In this document: positions 23,402-34,258 of the stretch, piece by piece
Numbering within the stretch: the stretch's first letter is position 1
Layout of the letters: every line of letters starts with the position of its first letter
DNA from: Dactylonectria macrodidyma
Lineage: Eukaryota > Ascomycota > Sordariomycetes > Hypocreales > Nectriaceae
Direction: 5' to 3'
DNA length: 64,000 nucleotides
Assembly: GCA_020744425.1 (NCBI GenBank)
Contig: JAGMUV010000003.1
Span: forward strand, 1,612,001-1,676,000
Notes under the pieces: model-generated
Seen by the model: the letters and a program-made list of their open reading frames with translations, nothing else
The model's database searches: none
Told to the model about the DNA's origin: nothing
Translations under genes and position numbers: made by a program

Positions 23402-25043
23402 ATGGCGTCGGCTCTCTTCTTCCTAGACCTCAAGGGCAAGGTGCGTTGCTCTCCCCTAATGGCCGCTGCTGCCCCGTCTCCCGCCCGGATGACAGACGAC
23501 GAGCTCTCGAGGCGGTCGAGTCCTATCTCCATGACACCCTCAAGCTGATCTGGCCTTGCGCGCGCAGACCCTCCTCGCCCGCAACTACCGAGGCGATATC
23601 CCCATGTCCGCCGTCGAAAAATTTCCCATCCTCCTCTCCGAAGCTGAAGAAGACTCTTCTGCCGTGCCACCATGCTTCTCCCACGAGGGCATCAACGTAT
23701 GTTACCCTCTCCTGCTCTTCTCCGGTGGAGAGAAGCAATGCCTCGCCCATGAGCCTCCCGTAGGCTTTTTCTGACTTAGTCCTCTGCTCTCTAGTACCTC
23801 TACATCCGACACAACAATCTCTACCTCCTCGCCCTCACAAAACGCAACACGAACGCCGCCGAGATCCTCCTCTTCCTTCACAAGATCGTCGAGGTCTTTA
23901 CCGAGTACTTCAAAGCCCTCGAGGAAGAATCCATCCGCGACAACTTCGTCATCATTTACGAGCTTCTGGACGAGATGATGGACTTTGGTTACCCCCAGAC
24001 CACCGAGTCCAAGATCCTCCAGGAGTACATCACCCAGGAGTCTCATAAGCTCGAGATTCAAGCTCGCCCCCCTATCGCTGTCACAAACGCCGTCTCGTGG
24101 CGTTCTGAGGGCATCCGCTACCGCAAGAACGAAGTCTTCCTCGATGTCGTGGAGAGCCTCAACCTCCTTGTCAGCGCGAACGGCAACGTCCTCCGTAGTG
24201 AGATCCTTGGTGCGATCAAGATGAAGTGCTACCTTAGCGGTATGCCTGAGCTACGTCTCGGCCTCAACGACAAGGTCATGTTTGAGACGACTGGCCGCAC
24301 TACTCGCGGCAAGTCCATCGAGATGGAAGACGTCAAATTCCACCAGTGTGTCCGTCTGTCCCGCTTCGAAAACGACCGCACCATCTCCTTCATCCCCCCC
24401 GACGGCGAGTTCGAGCTCATGTCGTACCGACTCAACACCCAGGTCAAACCTCTCATCTGGGTTGAGTGTGTCGTGGAATCTCATTCCGGATCCCGTATCG
24501 AGTACATGCTCAAGGCACGCGCCCAGTTCAAGCGCCGCAGCACTGCCAACAACGTTGAGATCGTCGTTCCCGTTCCCGACGATGCAGACAGCCCCCGTTT
24601 CCGCACCAACATCGGCTCCGTCCACTATGCCCCCGAGCAGAGCGCCATTGTCTGGAAGATCAAGCAGTTCGGCGGTAGCAAGGAATTCCTGATGCGCGCC
24701 GAGTTGGGTCTGCCAAGCGTGAGAGGCGACGATGAGCATGGTGGTGGCATGACGGGTGGTTTTGGAGGCAGCATGGGTGGCGTTGGAGGCCCTGGAAAGG
24801 GCGCCAAGAGGCCTATCCAGGTCAAGTTTGAGATTCCCTACTTCACCACCAGTGGTATCCAAGTGCGATATCTAAAGATTACTGAACCCAAGGTAAGAGC
24901 CTCGATATCCCTCCCATATCCCGCCCCCTATATCTGTATCAATGCTCACCGCCCTCCCTCAGCTGCAATATCCATCCCTTCCATGGGTTCGATACATCAC
25001 CCAATCAGGCGACATTGCTGTCCGACTACCTGACGCCGTCTGA
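23402..25043 (+). CDS. apm1: AP-1 clathrin adaptor complex medium (mu) subunit
   Basis: Four exons, 23402-23440, 23568-23696, 23795-24892 and 24963-25043, give 448 aa. The protein binds tyrosine-based sorting signals and links clathrin to cargo at the trans-Golgi/endosomes. The longin part reads MASALFFLDLKGK, then LLARNYRGD and NFVIIYELLDEMMDFGYPQ. The mu-homology domain starts near residue 165 (SWRSEGIRYRKNEVFLDVVE), continues through MPELRLGLNDK, and ends with VRYITQSGDIAVRL. A Gly-rich insertion (GGGMTGGFGGSMGGVGG) sits before RPIQVKFEIPYFTTSGIQ. The short first exon and three introns are typical of this gene in filamentous ascomycetes. Confidence 0.96.
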
Positions 25044-25762
25044 GCCGCATCCCAAGGCGCAGGGATCTTACCCCAATTTTTAACCTTACCAAGAACCACC
25101 CGGTTGCTCCAGCCTACGGCATCATGGACGTCACAGCATGACCACCGACCTGAGGTTGGGGTCTGCTACGACAGAGTCGACATTGGCAGCGAGGGTTTGG
25201 TGAAATCCGGATTAAAAGCCACAACGGGTCAATACCAGACAGACTGGTTGAGCCACAGCGATGAGCGGAGGGGGAAGTCAGTGGCACAAGGAGGGAAATC
25301 CTTACATATAGGACGGCGTGGGAAAGGTCAGGTTACATAAGAGCACGCGAGAAGATGGGACTTGTCAAAAATGATGTATTCACAGCCAAGATGAATGAAT
25401 AATATAACCCTCAAAGACCAAATCATGCCGAGATGCTGCGCTTCCCGCTATCATTCTTATTGCTACCCACACCCCTGTGAGACTGTTTCCTCATTCATAC
25501 TGTTAGCAATGCTAATACTGTGCGATTGTAAAGATACTGTTATGCAAAGACGTTAAAACACAGAAAGACCATGAGCTCGGAATCAACGCAAAATTAGCAA
25601 ACGCATAAGCACTCGCAAAAAGGACAGCATATTCACCCAACTTCTCGAAAGCGCGCATACGTCGAGAAGAATGAGTTTCATGCAAGGGCACGATCGGGAG
25701 ACGTCACAGCCGTACACCGTCACGAGGCAAGGTGGAGGAGAGGGAGTTGCCTAGTCGCTCTC
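25044..25762. other. Convergent intergenic region
   Basis: The region holds the 3' UTRs of the AP-1 mu gene and the following minus-strand gene. I see no gene, repeat or RNA in it. Confidence 0.65.
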
Positions 25763-26877
25763 TCAGGAGCGGCTCTCACGCACGATGAGATCTGACCACT
25801 CGAAGTATCTCAGATAGTCCTCCGTTGAGGTGTCCGGGTTATGTGGGTCGTAGAAGACGTTAACCAGAAACCCTCTCGGATCGTCCCGGTCAGTTCGGGG
25901 ATCTGGAGGAAATATAGGTGCGGTCAGCGATCGATTGACATGATACCCCTTGGAAAAATCAAGGCATTCGAGAGGAAGAGCAATGCCTTTCGCATGGTGT
26001 AGAGTATACTCACATCCTCTAGGAGGCTCATTAGGACCCCATTGCTGCCGGTGCCATCTTCTGTGATACCCCAAGAAGACGCCATTTGTGTTGTTGTTGG
26101 TTCCCGTTTCGTCGGGTTCCGCGCTGAGCGCCATGAGACCTAAGATGATGGGCAGCTCGCCTCCTAGCCCCCGCGAGGACGGGGGATCCTGGATGGTTGA
26201 AGCGTATGTAAACGGCAAAAGTGAAGGGATCCAGCTCGGTCGGGATCCCGCGGCATGTCGCACCAGGCCCGGCCCATGCTCCATCTCACTGTCCTCAGTG
26301 GCAACCTGCGAGACGCCGCGACGTTCCCTAGGGTGAAAGAGCTGAAGCAGCTGCCATTCCGAGCGGGTGTCGTAGAAGAGGGGATCGTGGGGGCAGACCA
26401 TGATGGGGAGGTGCGAGTTGCAGGCGAAGACGGCAAATGTCTTATACTTAACCACCTCGACCCATCCGCCCGTCGCTGGGTCCGCTGCCCAGAGCTTCCC
26501 TTCAGCTGGAAACTGTTCTCCTCGCTCCCATTGGAAACCGTTTGTCTCGGTCACGTTGCCGTTTTGGTAGCGCATTACCACGCTGGGGATCTCATGGGTA
26601 TAGGAATGCGGGCTGGTAGGAGGGATATAATTGTAGTAAATGTCCTGCTCAGGCCCGTGGTAGCGCAACTCATTCACCATGAACATGAAGCTCACGACGG
26701 CCAACTGTTCCTCGCGAGCAATCCCCTTGCCGCGGCTTGAGCTGTGTCCGCCGCCGCCATATTTCTTTGACGAACTCTTAGACTGACATCAGCCTGTTAG
26801 CTGACTAGGACGCCACGGTACACGCCAAATTCCCTATTCCCTTCAAGACGTACCGATACTCTTGACGGATGTGACAT
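25763..26877 (-). CDS. Hypothetical protein, function unknown
   Basis: A short first exon (26877-26854, coding MSHPSRVS) joins via a GTACGT donor to 26782-25763. The result is 347 aa if the rest is unspliced. The start is preferred because the in-frame Met at 26704 leaves a good upstream reading frame (SKSSSKKYGGGGHSSSRGKG) unused. A second intron is possible at 26013-25903, with donor GTGAGTAT and acceptor TTTCCTCCAG. It is 111 bp, a multiple of three without an in-frame stop, so removal would shorten the protein to 310 aa. Visible blocks include EQLAVVSFMFMVNELRYHG and VFACNSHLPIMVCPHDPLFY. No signal peptide or membrane segment is seen. I do not recognise the family. Confidence 0.65.
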
Positions 26878-28414
26878 CTTCGCCTGTCGTTTTGGGGGTA
26901 ACGGGCGTAGGGAGGCTAATCGAGGTGGGGTATAGGGATTGCCGACCCTCCAGCTTCCAGATTCAACCCCCAGCGCAGAGCAGCAGCATCTTTATGCCGT
27001 CACCTCGCAGCTCGTTCTCGCCCACCAGCCGCAGAGCCGCAATGTTGCGTAGCTGCCCAAGAGCCCATGCCCGTTGACACACGCAACTTGGGCCGTCATG
27101 CCATCCCTCATCTTTCCCTCGAGCGAAGGGTGTTTGAGGGTCTCGGGATCTGACCAACGACACCCGCTCGCCGGCCTTGCTGTGGATGCGGCTGGATGAT
27201 CCTCCCACCCTGTAACAAGCAAATCCGCGGGAGCTCGTGCATCATGATTACGTTGCGGTACGTAAGTTGCTTCTCAAAACGCCAGCCGTGACGCCGTTAG
27301 AAGGGTTGCCCGTCTCGCGATATCCGCAGCATCCCACTCGGGCCCCCGGTTCGTATCATGGCACCTACTTCCTAGTAGGCCGCAGCGTCCCGTCCCGAGC
27401 AGGACTAGCACCACGTATGTCTTGCGGCATGCCCGGGCCTGGGCACCGTGTCTTGCAGCTGATAGAGGTGCTGCGTGATGGCAATGGCCGCTGATTCAGG
27501 ACTCACCCTGGTTTGCCCCGGATCGCTCCACCCCACCTCCACCACTACCAATTTCTCCAGAACGGTGCTTGGTCTCCTGACGGCCGTTGAGCCCACCGTT
27601 AGTCGTGGCCAGACATCTGCCGAGTCTATTATGGTAACGTCCTGGGGGCTAGGGTAGCTCTGCAGGAGGATAGGACCGAGATGTGCCACGGCCTAATAAC
27701 CAAGGCTCATCAGGAAACGGTTAACCAAGGATGGAGGAACGGAGATGCACCATCGCGGGTCAATGGAGCGGATCTTCCTTGGCCTTGTCGGTGTGATGTT
27801 AACGCCAGCAGAGCACTATTCCCATGTTCTCCCTCTTGAAGCCCTACTGAGAGCCTCGATCAGTGAGGGCCTTCGCTGTGCGCGTATTGTGGAAAGGCAG
27901 ACCTTCAGACTTCAGCCTGATCGCCGCTAATGGTACGGAACGGCCCCCCCACATCGAAAGGCATCCATCAAAGTTGGGTCGGTCCAGTTCTTCACCAATC
28001 TGTTCTCCGACATTTCGGAAGACCAACGGAGGCATGATGAGACTCATGAGGGATATTCCACCCATCCTAGATCCCTGTTCAAAAGCAACTTGCGGCCTCA
28101 AACTCGGGCCTCGCTGGAGCACTCTCAACGGTCGGGCAACATGGGAACAATTCATTCCCGGGCGACCTTGAGGAATAAAGCCGTTCCTCTCCGGCATCCA
28201 GCGGCTGAATTCCTGCAGCCCAATTGGGGGTTTGTGTCGCACAGCGTCGTGGGGACCATCTATGACGAGATGCATTTTGCTAAGTTGAGTGCCTGAAGCT
28301 GCCCAGTTACCAAACTCTGATTGATAAGGCCCTAAGCAGAAGGGAAACCGTCTTGTTGATCGGGATCTAGACCGAGCGGATCATTGCTCTAGGAGGCGTC
28401 AGCAGCCGGCTCTC
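26878..28414. other. Intergenic region, no supported gene
   Basis: About 1.5 kb. Several 80-140-codon frames occur on the minus strand (27208-26963, 27689-27405, 28275-27844) but they do not join convincingly. I recognise no domain. A decayed gene is possible but unproven. Confidence 0.45.
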
Positions 28415-28846
28415 TCAACCAGTGACCTGTAGACAACGGTACGCTCGCAGGAGGTCGGTCACAGCCGAGCACAGAAGCGGTACCGGTGAGCCGAGGGGCG
28501 TCTTCCATTGGATCTCGGTTTTGTAAGCGTTGCCGCCGGTGGCGATGGACCTATGCTCCGTTTGATCCCTTACATAGCGGCCACTAGAGGTCTGCAACGT
28601 TGATTGTCGTCTCCACCTTACGTTTTGGTGAACATCGTACCGCGGGTACCAACCGAGCAAGATATCCTCTTGGCGGACCTGGTGTTGGCAAGAGCCCTCT
28701 ATCGCTTCAGCCTGCCAGGCTGAAGCGACACGTGCGGAAGTATTCGGCGAGTTGTCGCCTTTCCTAGGCAAGGGTGATGTGGGAGGTGTGGGAACTGGTT
28801 TCATTTGCGGCTCAATAGAGGGATTTGAGAGGGTAGGCGACGCCAT
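28415..28846 (-). CDS. Small hypothetical protein
   Basis: A single-exon frame of 143 aa. The first ~35 residues are Pro/Ser-rich (KPVPTPPTSPLPRKGDNSP). The rest looks globular, with EDILLGWYPRYDVHQNVRW and NAYKTEIQWKTPLGSPVPLL. I do not recognise a family. The composition and the well-placed ATG make a real small protein plausible. It contains a perfect 27-bp palindrome (28702-28728) within the coding sequence. Other explanations are a chance frame or an exon of a larger gene. Confidence 0.4.
   Translation of the reverse strand: MASPTLSNPSIEPQMKPVPTPPTSPLPRKGDNSPNTSARVASAWQAEAIEGSCQHQVRQEDILLGWYPRYDVHQNVRWRRQSTLQTSSGRYVRDQTEHRSIATGGNAYKTEIQWKTPLGSPVPLLCSAVTDLLRAYRCLQVTG
28702..28728. repeat. 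Perfect 27-bp palindrome
   Basis: Arms TCGCTTCAGCCTG and CAGGCTGAAGCGA (13 bp each) flank one base. The DNA or RNA could form a strong hairpin. It lies inside the small hypothetical frame. Confidence 0.85.
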
Positions 28847-29211
28847 AGCCGTCGCCCTGTAGGCTTCCTTGCGAGCAAAATGTGGTGTTCATGAGGACGC
28901 AGAAACATGAACAAATCTTGGGAGGACAGTGGACATATAAATGATTGAAAAGTGCGCATGTTGATTAGCGTTTCTTTGCCTCGTCGCGTTTCACGGTATG
29001 GTTCGCAATTCCGCCAGCACAAGAGAGCCGCATGCCTCCAGTCGCTCTGTTGCGAGCGCAGGTGATCTCCAAAGTATCACATATCAAATCTTCCACACGG
29101 TCACTTGCCTGATTGCGCTCAGTCTTGCAGTCATCATCTCGATTTGGCATTACGCATGGCGTTGATCTTGCCCCGGACAAGGGTATTGTCCAGGTACATC
29201 GGGCATAGATC
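28847..29211. other. Short intergenic region
   Basis: 365 bp between the small hypothetical frame and the 3' end of the SET-domain gene. I see no gene or repeat. Confidence 0.6.
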
Positions 29212-30780
29212 TCAACCAGACCGCTTGGCCCGTTTTGACGGCCCGGATTCCTCGTCGAGCGTCATTTCCACATCGTCGTCCGACGAAAGGGCCGCAATTG
29301 CCTCACGGAGCAACTTTTTCTCGCCCAATCTGACCTCGACAGCCATGCGGGCACGAGGGGCCAGGCCATTGCTCTTGAGAAGCAGCTCGTCCTCAAAGAT
29401 GCTTGTTGAGTACCTTGAGACAAGAGATTGAAGCGTCTTGGCCTGCACGGCCTGTTGGATCTCGTCGCGCTTTCGCTTGTCCGGAATCGCCTCAGGCTGC
29501 GCCTTTTTCACGCCCTTCAGGAAGACCTTTAGCTGTTGTTGTAAATCTTCTGGCATGCCTTCGAAGTTAGCCGGACCCGAAAAGGTACCGTCTGAGTTAA
29601 CCTCGCCCGTTTCACGCTCCAGTACAAAAGTATCCTCAAACTCCTCCTCCTCTTCGAGCTCAGCACGCTACGCTGAATTAGAATCAGGATCAAGCAATCA
29701 TTTCGAGAGACTTACCAATTTCTCCAAGGTACTATTAGGGATTCCAAAGTGAGTAGTCATAGCCGACTCCACAACATCCCATGGAATCTCTACCACATCA
29801 TACCGAGAATGGCGCTCTGTGACGTACCCGTAACGTCTGAGAAGCTCAGAGTTAGGGTGAGGACCGTAGTAGTTAAGAATTTCCTCGCCCGCTTTGATGG
29901 GCCGTAGGCTAATCACAGTGAGACTAGAGTCCTCGTGATTCACATGGGCCTGTGACGATGTTAGAATGGTATTCGAGCGGAGATGATTGGACGTACGTTG
30001 AACTCCGCATCGGCATTGAGAATATCCGCCATTGGGACCATTCCCATCATGGAATTGGCATCTCGATCCTCAACCCATCCATCAACCTCATCGCCTTCGT
30101 CTGCATCTTCATCCTTCTCCAGATCAAAGGCGTAAGCCATAATGGTGCTTCCCATCCTGTGTGCTACCTCAACCAGCTCCCTGTCACTCTTAGATTCGCT
30201 AGAGGGGAAAAGCCCGGCGTTCTGTCGAATGATGGGCAAAATTCTCCCTTGGAACATCTCCTCGGCGTCCACCTTTCCAATTTTCGATCGCATGTGGCTC
30301 GACTGAAGTTGATTCAGTTCCTCCTCGGACCAAAACATTGGGGTGTCGAACGTTGAAGGTAGCACGTCGAAGTATGGCTTCCAGGAGGACTTGTCGCCTT
30401 GGAGATACTCATAGATCATGACCAGGATAAGCGAGCTCCATGCGTCCATTGGTGGCACAGAATCTTCATCATCCTCAGTCATCTGATGCTCAATATCAAA
30501 TACATCAGGAAGCTTCTTGGGCAGCTCAGAAGTCAAGGTATTGATGATGGCCTGTCTAGGGATGGTGAATAGAGTTGTTTCCGGAGCAATGTCCTGAGCA
30601 GCAACTACCACGGCGTCAGATTCATTCTACCAAAAGGTAAATCAGCGTACTTATTCCGCGGCCAGCATTACGATCTCTAAGGTCAACGATCTTGATGGCA
30701 TCAGAAAAGGTGGCTCCTGGCAGGGACTGGAACCATTGGAGAAATTTCTCACTAGCTCCGTTGAAGCTGGAAGAATCCAT
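29212..30780 (-). CDS. SET-domain protein lysine methyltransferase, SETD6/RKM4 type
   Basis: Four exons (30780-30651, 30604-29997, 29949-29716, 29667-29212) give 475 aa, close to yeast Rkm4. Rkm4 methylates ribosomal protein L42; SETD6 methylates chromatin and signalling proteins. The N-terminus is FLQWFQSLPGATFSDAIKIVDLRDRNAGRGIIAAQDI, given here in two parts: WFQSLPGATF and AGRGIIAAQDI. The second part is restored only when intron 1 ends at the AG just before 30604. The SET core includes FWSEEELNQLQ, PMADILNAD, EEILNYYGPHPNSELLRRYG, and the Rubisco-LSMT-like C-terminal half. The tail is acidic then basic (SDDDVEMTLDEE, SKRAKRSG). Intron 3 uses the AG after CGT, which avoids an in-frame stop. 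Confidence 0.9.
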
Positions 30781-31340
30781 TGTAGAGGTTGAAAATTTTA
30801 TCAGAGGGCAATGAGGCTCGAATAGCCCAGAGGTAATGGGTGGTTTCCTTCAAAAGATTACAATGATGAAATTCGGCAATGCTTGAATGACCAAGCTGCA
30901 AATCTTTGCTCAGGTGTATGCGAGAAGCTTGAGAAGGAGTTTGAGATGCCGATGAGTTGCTGCGGTGAGGAATACAGTGTGCACGGGGTCGCCCTGCAAC
31001 AAGGTAAGTATGATTCGCACTGTATGGAGATCACGACAATATTGAGCTCTAGGTTTTCACCCAACCCACCGCACCACAAGAATAGACGTAAGAAACGTGA
31101 TTGTGATATTATTACATTGTTACTTTTCATGATTACTTTGACCAGATACTAGCCTGTACCTCGTTGTTCTGTTGAAGGAAACTCATCAAATCATCCGATC
31201 CCTATTTGTCTCAACCACCACCACCACCACCGCCAGTACTACTACTGACCAAAGAACCAGAATCAATGACACAAAGGTTCGCTTTGTATCGTCCTTTTCT
31301 GAACCCGAAGGTAGCCTCTGAGAAGCGTTTGGAATTCATA
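30781..31340. other. Intergenic region between UVE1 and the SET-domain gene
   Basis: 560 bp. It holds the promoter of the SETD6-like gene on its left part and the 3' UTR of UVE1 on its right part. A CCACCACCACCACC run is at ~31214-31228. No gene is supported. Confidence 0.6.
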
Positions 31341-33204
31341 TCATTCTTCTTTCTTCTTCACCTCCCTCTTCTTCGGCCGCAGCCACTCCTCCAGACCTTC
31401 GGGCCAATATACACGATTTTCAGGCCCACCCATCCCGAAGTCTTCAGGGCTCACAGTTCTCTCCGGGATTTCGATGCCATACTCACTATCTTCGCTTGAA
31501 CCGTTTGTTTTCTTCTTTCCCTTCTTCGGTTTCTTTTTTATGGCCTTTCGAGGCTCGTCTTCTCGCTCATGCGGCACCATGTCGTTGAACCGGTCCCAGC
31601 CCGGAAGCTTAAAGGTCCGCATCAACTCAAAGACAGCCTGCTCCTTGTCCTTGGCCTCAATCATGAGGTCCATGTCTGTAGCGCAGGGTGGTAGTGCCTT
31701 GACTCGAGCAGAATGTTTGCGACGCTCATGAGGCGTGACGGCCCCGCGAACCGGCTCGCTGTAGTGCATCTTCTGCGTGATGCCCTTTCTCGTCCAAGTC
31801 TTTTTGATATGCTCAAAGAGTTCAATAATGCCGAGCGTACCTTCGCGCATGCACGGATCGAAGACGATGTTGTGGTGGTGGAAATCCAACACCAGAGGTA
31901 TATTTAGTTCCTCGCAGACGGGCAACAAGTCATGGACACTCCACGCCACGTCGTCATTCTCCAGGACCAGACGCCGCTTGACGCCATCAGACAGTTCAGC
32001 ATAGTTTTTCCGGAACCTTTCCAGCGTGGCAGCCTTATCACCGTAAGTCCCACCCATGTGTATAATCATAACGGCGTCTCGGTCTGGTTGCTCCGGAAGC
32101 TTGAGGAGGGAAAGCATCTCCTCATGATATTCGAGGTCCCGGAAGCTCGCTGCCACCACTTCAGTCCTAGGACTTCCAATCTGTGTGAATTGGCCAGGAT
32201 GAGTCGTAAGCCGATGATTCAACTCGACTGCCACCCTGCCTGCTTCAGCCAGCGTCTCTGAAGCGAAGGGAGCCAACTTGTAGCCGTGTTCTTGGTGACT
32301 TGCAAACGGAAACATCTCGCTGCTGAGTCGCATAAATTTGATGCCGTACTTGTCGTTCCATCGAAGCATCTTGACAATGTCCCTTGCATTTGCAAGCCCA
32401 AGCTCTTGCACGAATTTCTGGCCTCGTTCCACACTGGGGGTCTGGGTCTTGTCGGGTCGGTTCTTGGTTGGGTGTTCGGGTTGCGAAGGGTCACATAGAG
32501 GGTAGCGATGCTCGAGAATGGAGGCTATGCGGCAAGTCCTAGACGAGAATACCGGAGGATTTGCCGCACGGAGATATGTATTGAGACATGCCTGTTGATT
32601 GTTAGCCATGTATTGTCGCCCGACACTCCGGATTGGGCACACGACAACAGTATGACTGTTGAAGGGTGCTTACATAGCCTAACCGCCCCGACCACGGCAA
32701 AGGCAGTATATCACTGTTGACAGGAGGAGGTCTGTCGGCACCCTTCTTGACACCATCTATGTCTGGTTCGGCGTCGATATCGCTGGTGACAACTTCTGCT
32801 TGGTCTGTATCTGACGGAGTCGGCTCGACGGGTTGCTGCTTGGAATCGGGCTTGTTCTTGGTTTGAATGGGTAACGGTGGCACATGATGTATGCCGACTT
32901 GTCTGGACGAGGCAAGCTCGACATTAAATTCCGAGTTCTGAACGGCAAGTCTCTGTTTTCTAACGGCGCTCTTTAACTTGTGTTCCATCTCGCTCAACTG
33001 TCGCCTAGCCTGCTGAACACCTTCCTTGGACTCCCAGAGTCCTTTGGGCTGCGCCTTGACGACTGGGTCGGCATCCTTGTCTGAGGCTTCGTATGCCTCA
33101 TCGCTCGCGTTAGATTGCGCCTTGGAATTCCGTACACTTCGTCGAGGACCATCGCAGTAGGGCGGTGGAGGATGCTCCCCTGCCCTTTTTCGTTTGGATG
33201 GCAT
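31341..33204 (-). CDS. UVE1: UV-damage endonuclease (UVDE)
   Basis: Two exons, 33204-32674 and 32591-31341, give 593 aa. The enzyme nicks DNA 5' to UV photoproducts and abasic sites; the Neurospora homologue is MUS-18. The basic N-terminus (MPSKRKRAGEH) suggests nuclear import. The conserved core starts at WSGRLGYACLNTYLR, which is created by the splice, followed by FSSRTCRIASI. TIM-barrel metal-site motifs follow: RLTTHPGQFTQIGSP, VMIIHMGGTYGDK, RRLVLENDD, LVLDFHHHN, KMHYSEP and MDLMIEAKDKEQAV. The tail is Lys-rich with KKKPKKGKKK. In-frame upstream Met codons at 33285 and 33315 could add a mitochondrial-type leader. Confidence 0.95.
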
Positions 33205-34258
33205 CGTGGTGGCTGATTCCGTGACGTGGATATAGGCAACACGCGGGTATTGAGTATAAAGGAGACGAAGAGATGAGCGGTGCATGTAAGTATCCAGTGT
33301 GCAATTCAGCCGCAAATCAGGAGACGTTATATGGACCCCGGAACTTTAGAAACTTGGACCAGGTTGGGAATGTGAAAGGAAAAGGGCGTAATTATGGGGA
33401 AAAGTTGGCTGGCTGATGCGACCAGGCGACTTCGCATGAGGAGCGCGGCCAACATTCTGAATGGGTGAGATGGACCTCTGCAGGGGACCAATGATGCAGA
33501 GCGCGTCATGCATGAATTTTGCAGGCTGGCTACTGGGTAGGGCTGGTGGTGACTGGATGCAGTTTGCCCTGTGCTTCCAGTTGGTACGACGATGGGCTAC
33601 GTCTCGATCGTTGAGGGCATTTCCCGATCCTGGTGTCAATGATGGTGATGAAGTCATCCATCTCCATTTTGTCGATCGCCGATTTGGTTGGAACCCGGAC
33701 CTTAACAAAGGCGGCCCAGACGGACGGCCCCACACCCCAGTGACCTGGTTCAGGCTGGTTCCAGGTGGCTCCCTCTTCTAAGGAATCAGCGGGAATTGGT
33801 GTTGGCTATCCATATTGCGGCTCCGTGACTATGGGGGGGGGTTTTGTGATTAGTATTCAAATATCCCCCCAAGGTGGCGGGGAATTCCTGGCGTTCCGAC
33901 GAGCTAGAAAAGATCATCCGCCACAGATCGGGTGATCCATCATGGGCGGAATGACGCTCCCTAAGTTCGTGGGTACCTTACCTATGATGGTACTGGTCGA
34001 TGGTGGATGGGTCTGTGGATGTAACAAAAAACCTACTAAAGTCTGGCCGGCATGCGCAGGTACGCGTTTGCTAGTTAGACCCGGACATTTTTTGGATCCA
34101 TGGGTATTGAGTGCCATCATTGTGGCTGTCTGTTGTCTGATAGTTCATAGTCACAGTTCATGCCTACTCGTGTGCCTAGACCTGGAGCTGGCCCATTTTC
34201 GTATAAGTTGTCATATGACGTCTCTCGTTATACCCCAAACTTGTGCCCGGGTGCCAGG
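33205..34258. other. Upstream region of UVE1
   Basis: About 1.05 kb. It contains CGATCG at 33605-33610 and CGATCGCCGAT at 33673-33683, which resemble white-collar light-response elements. A G9 run is near 33833-33842. The 100-130-codon frames on both strands look non-coding. Confidence 0.5.
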
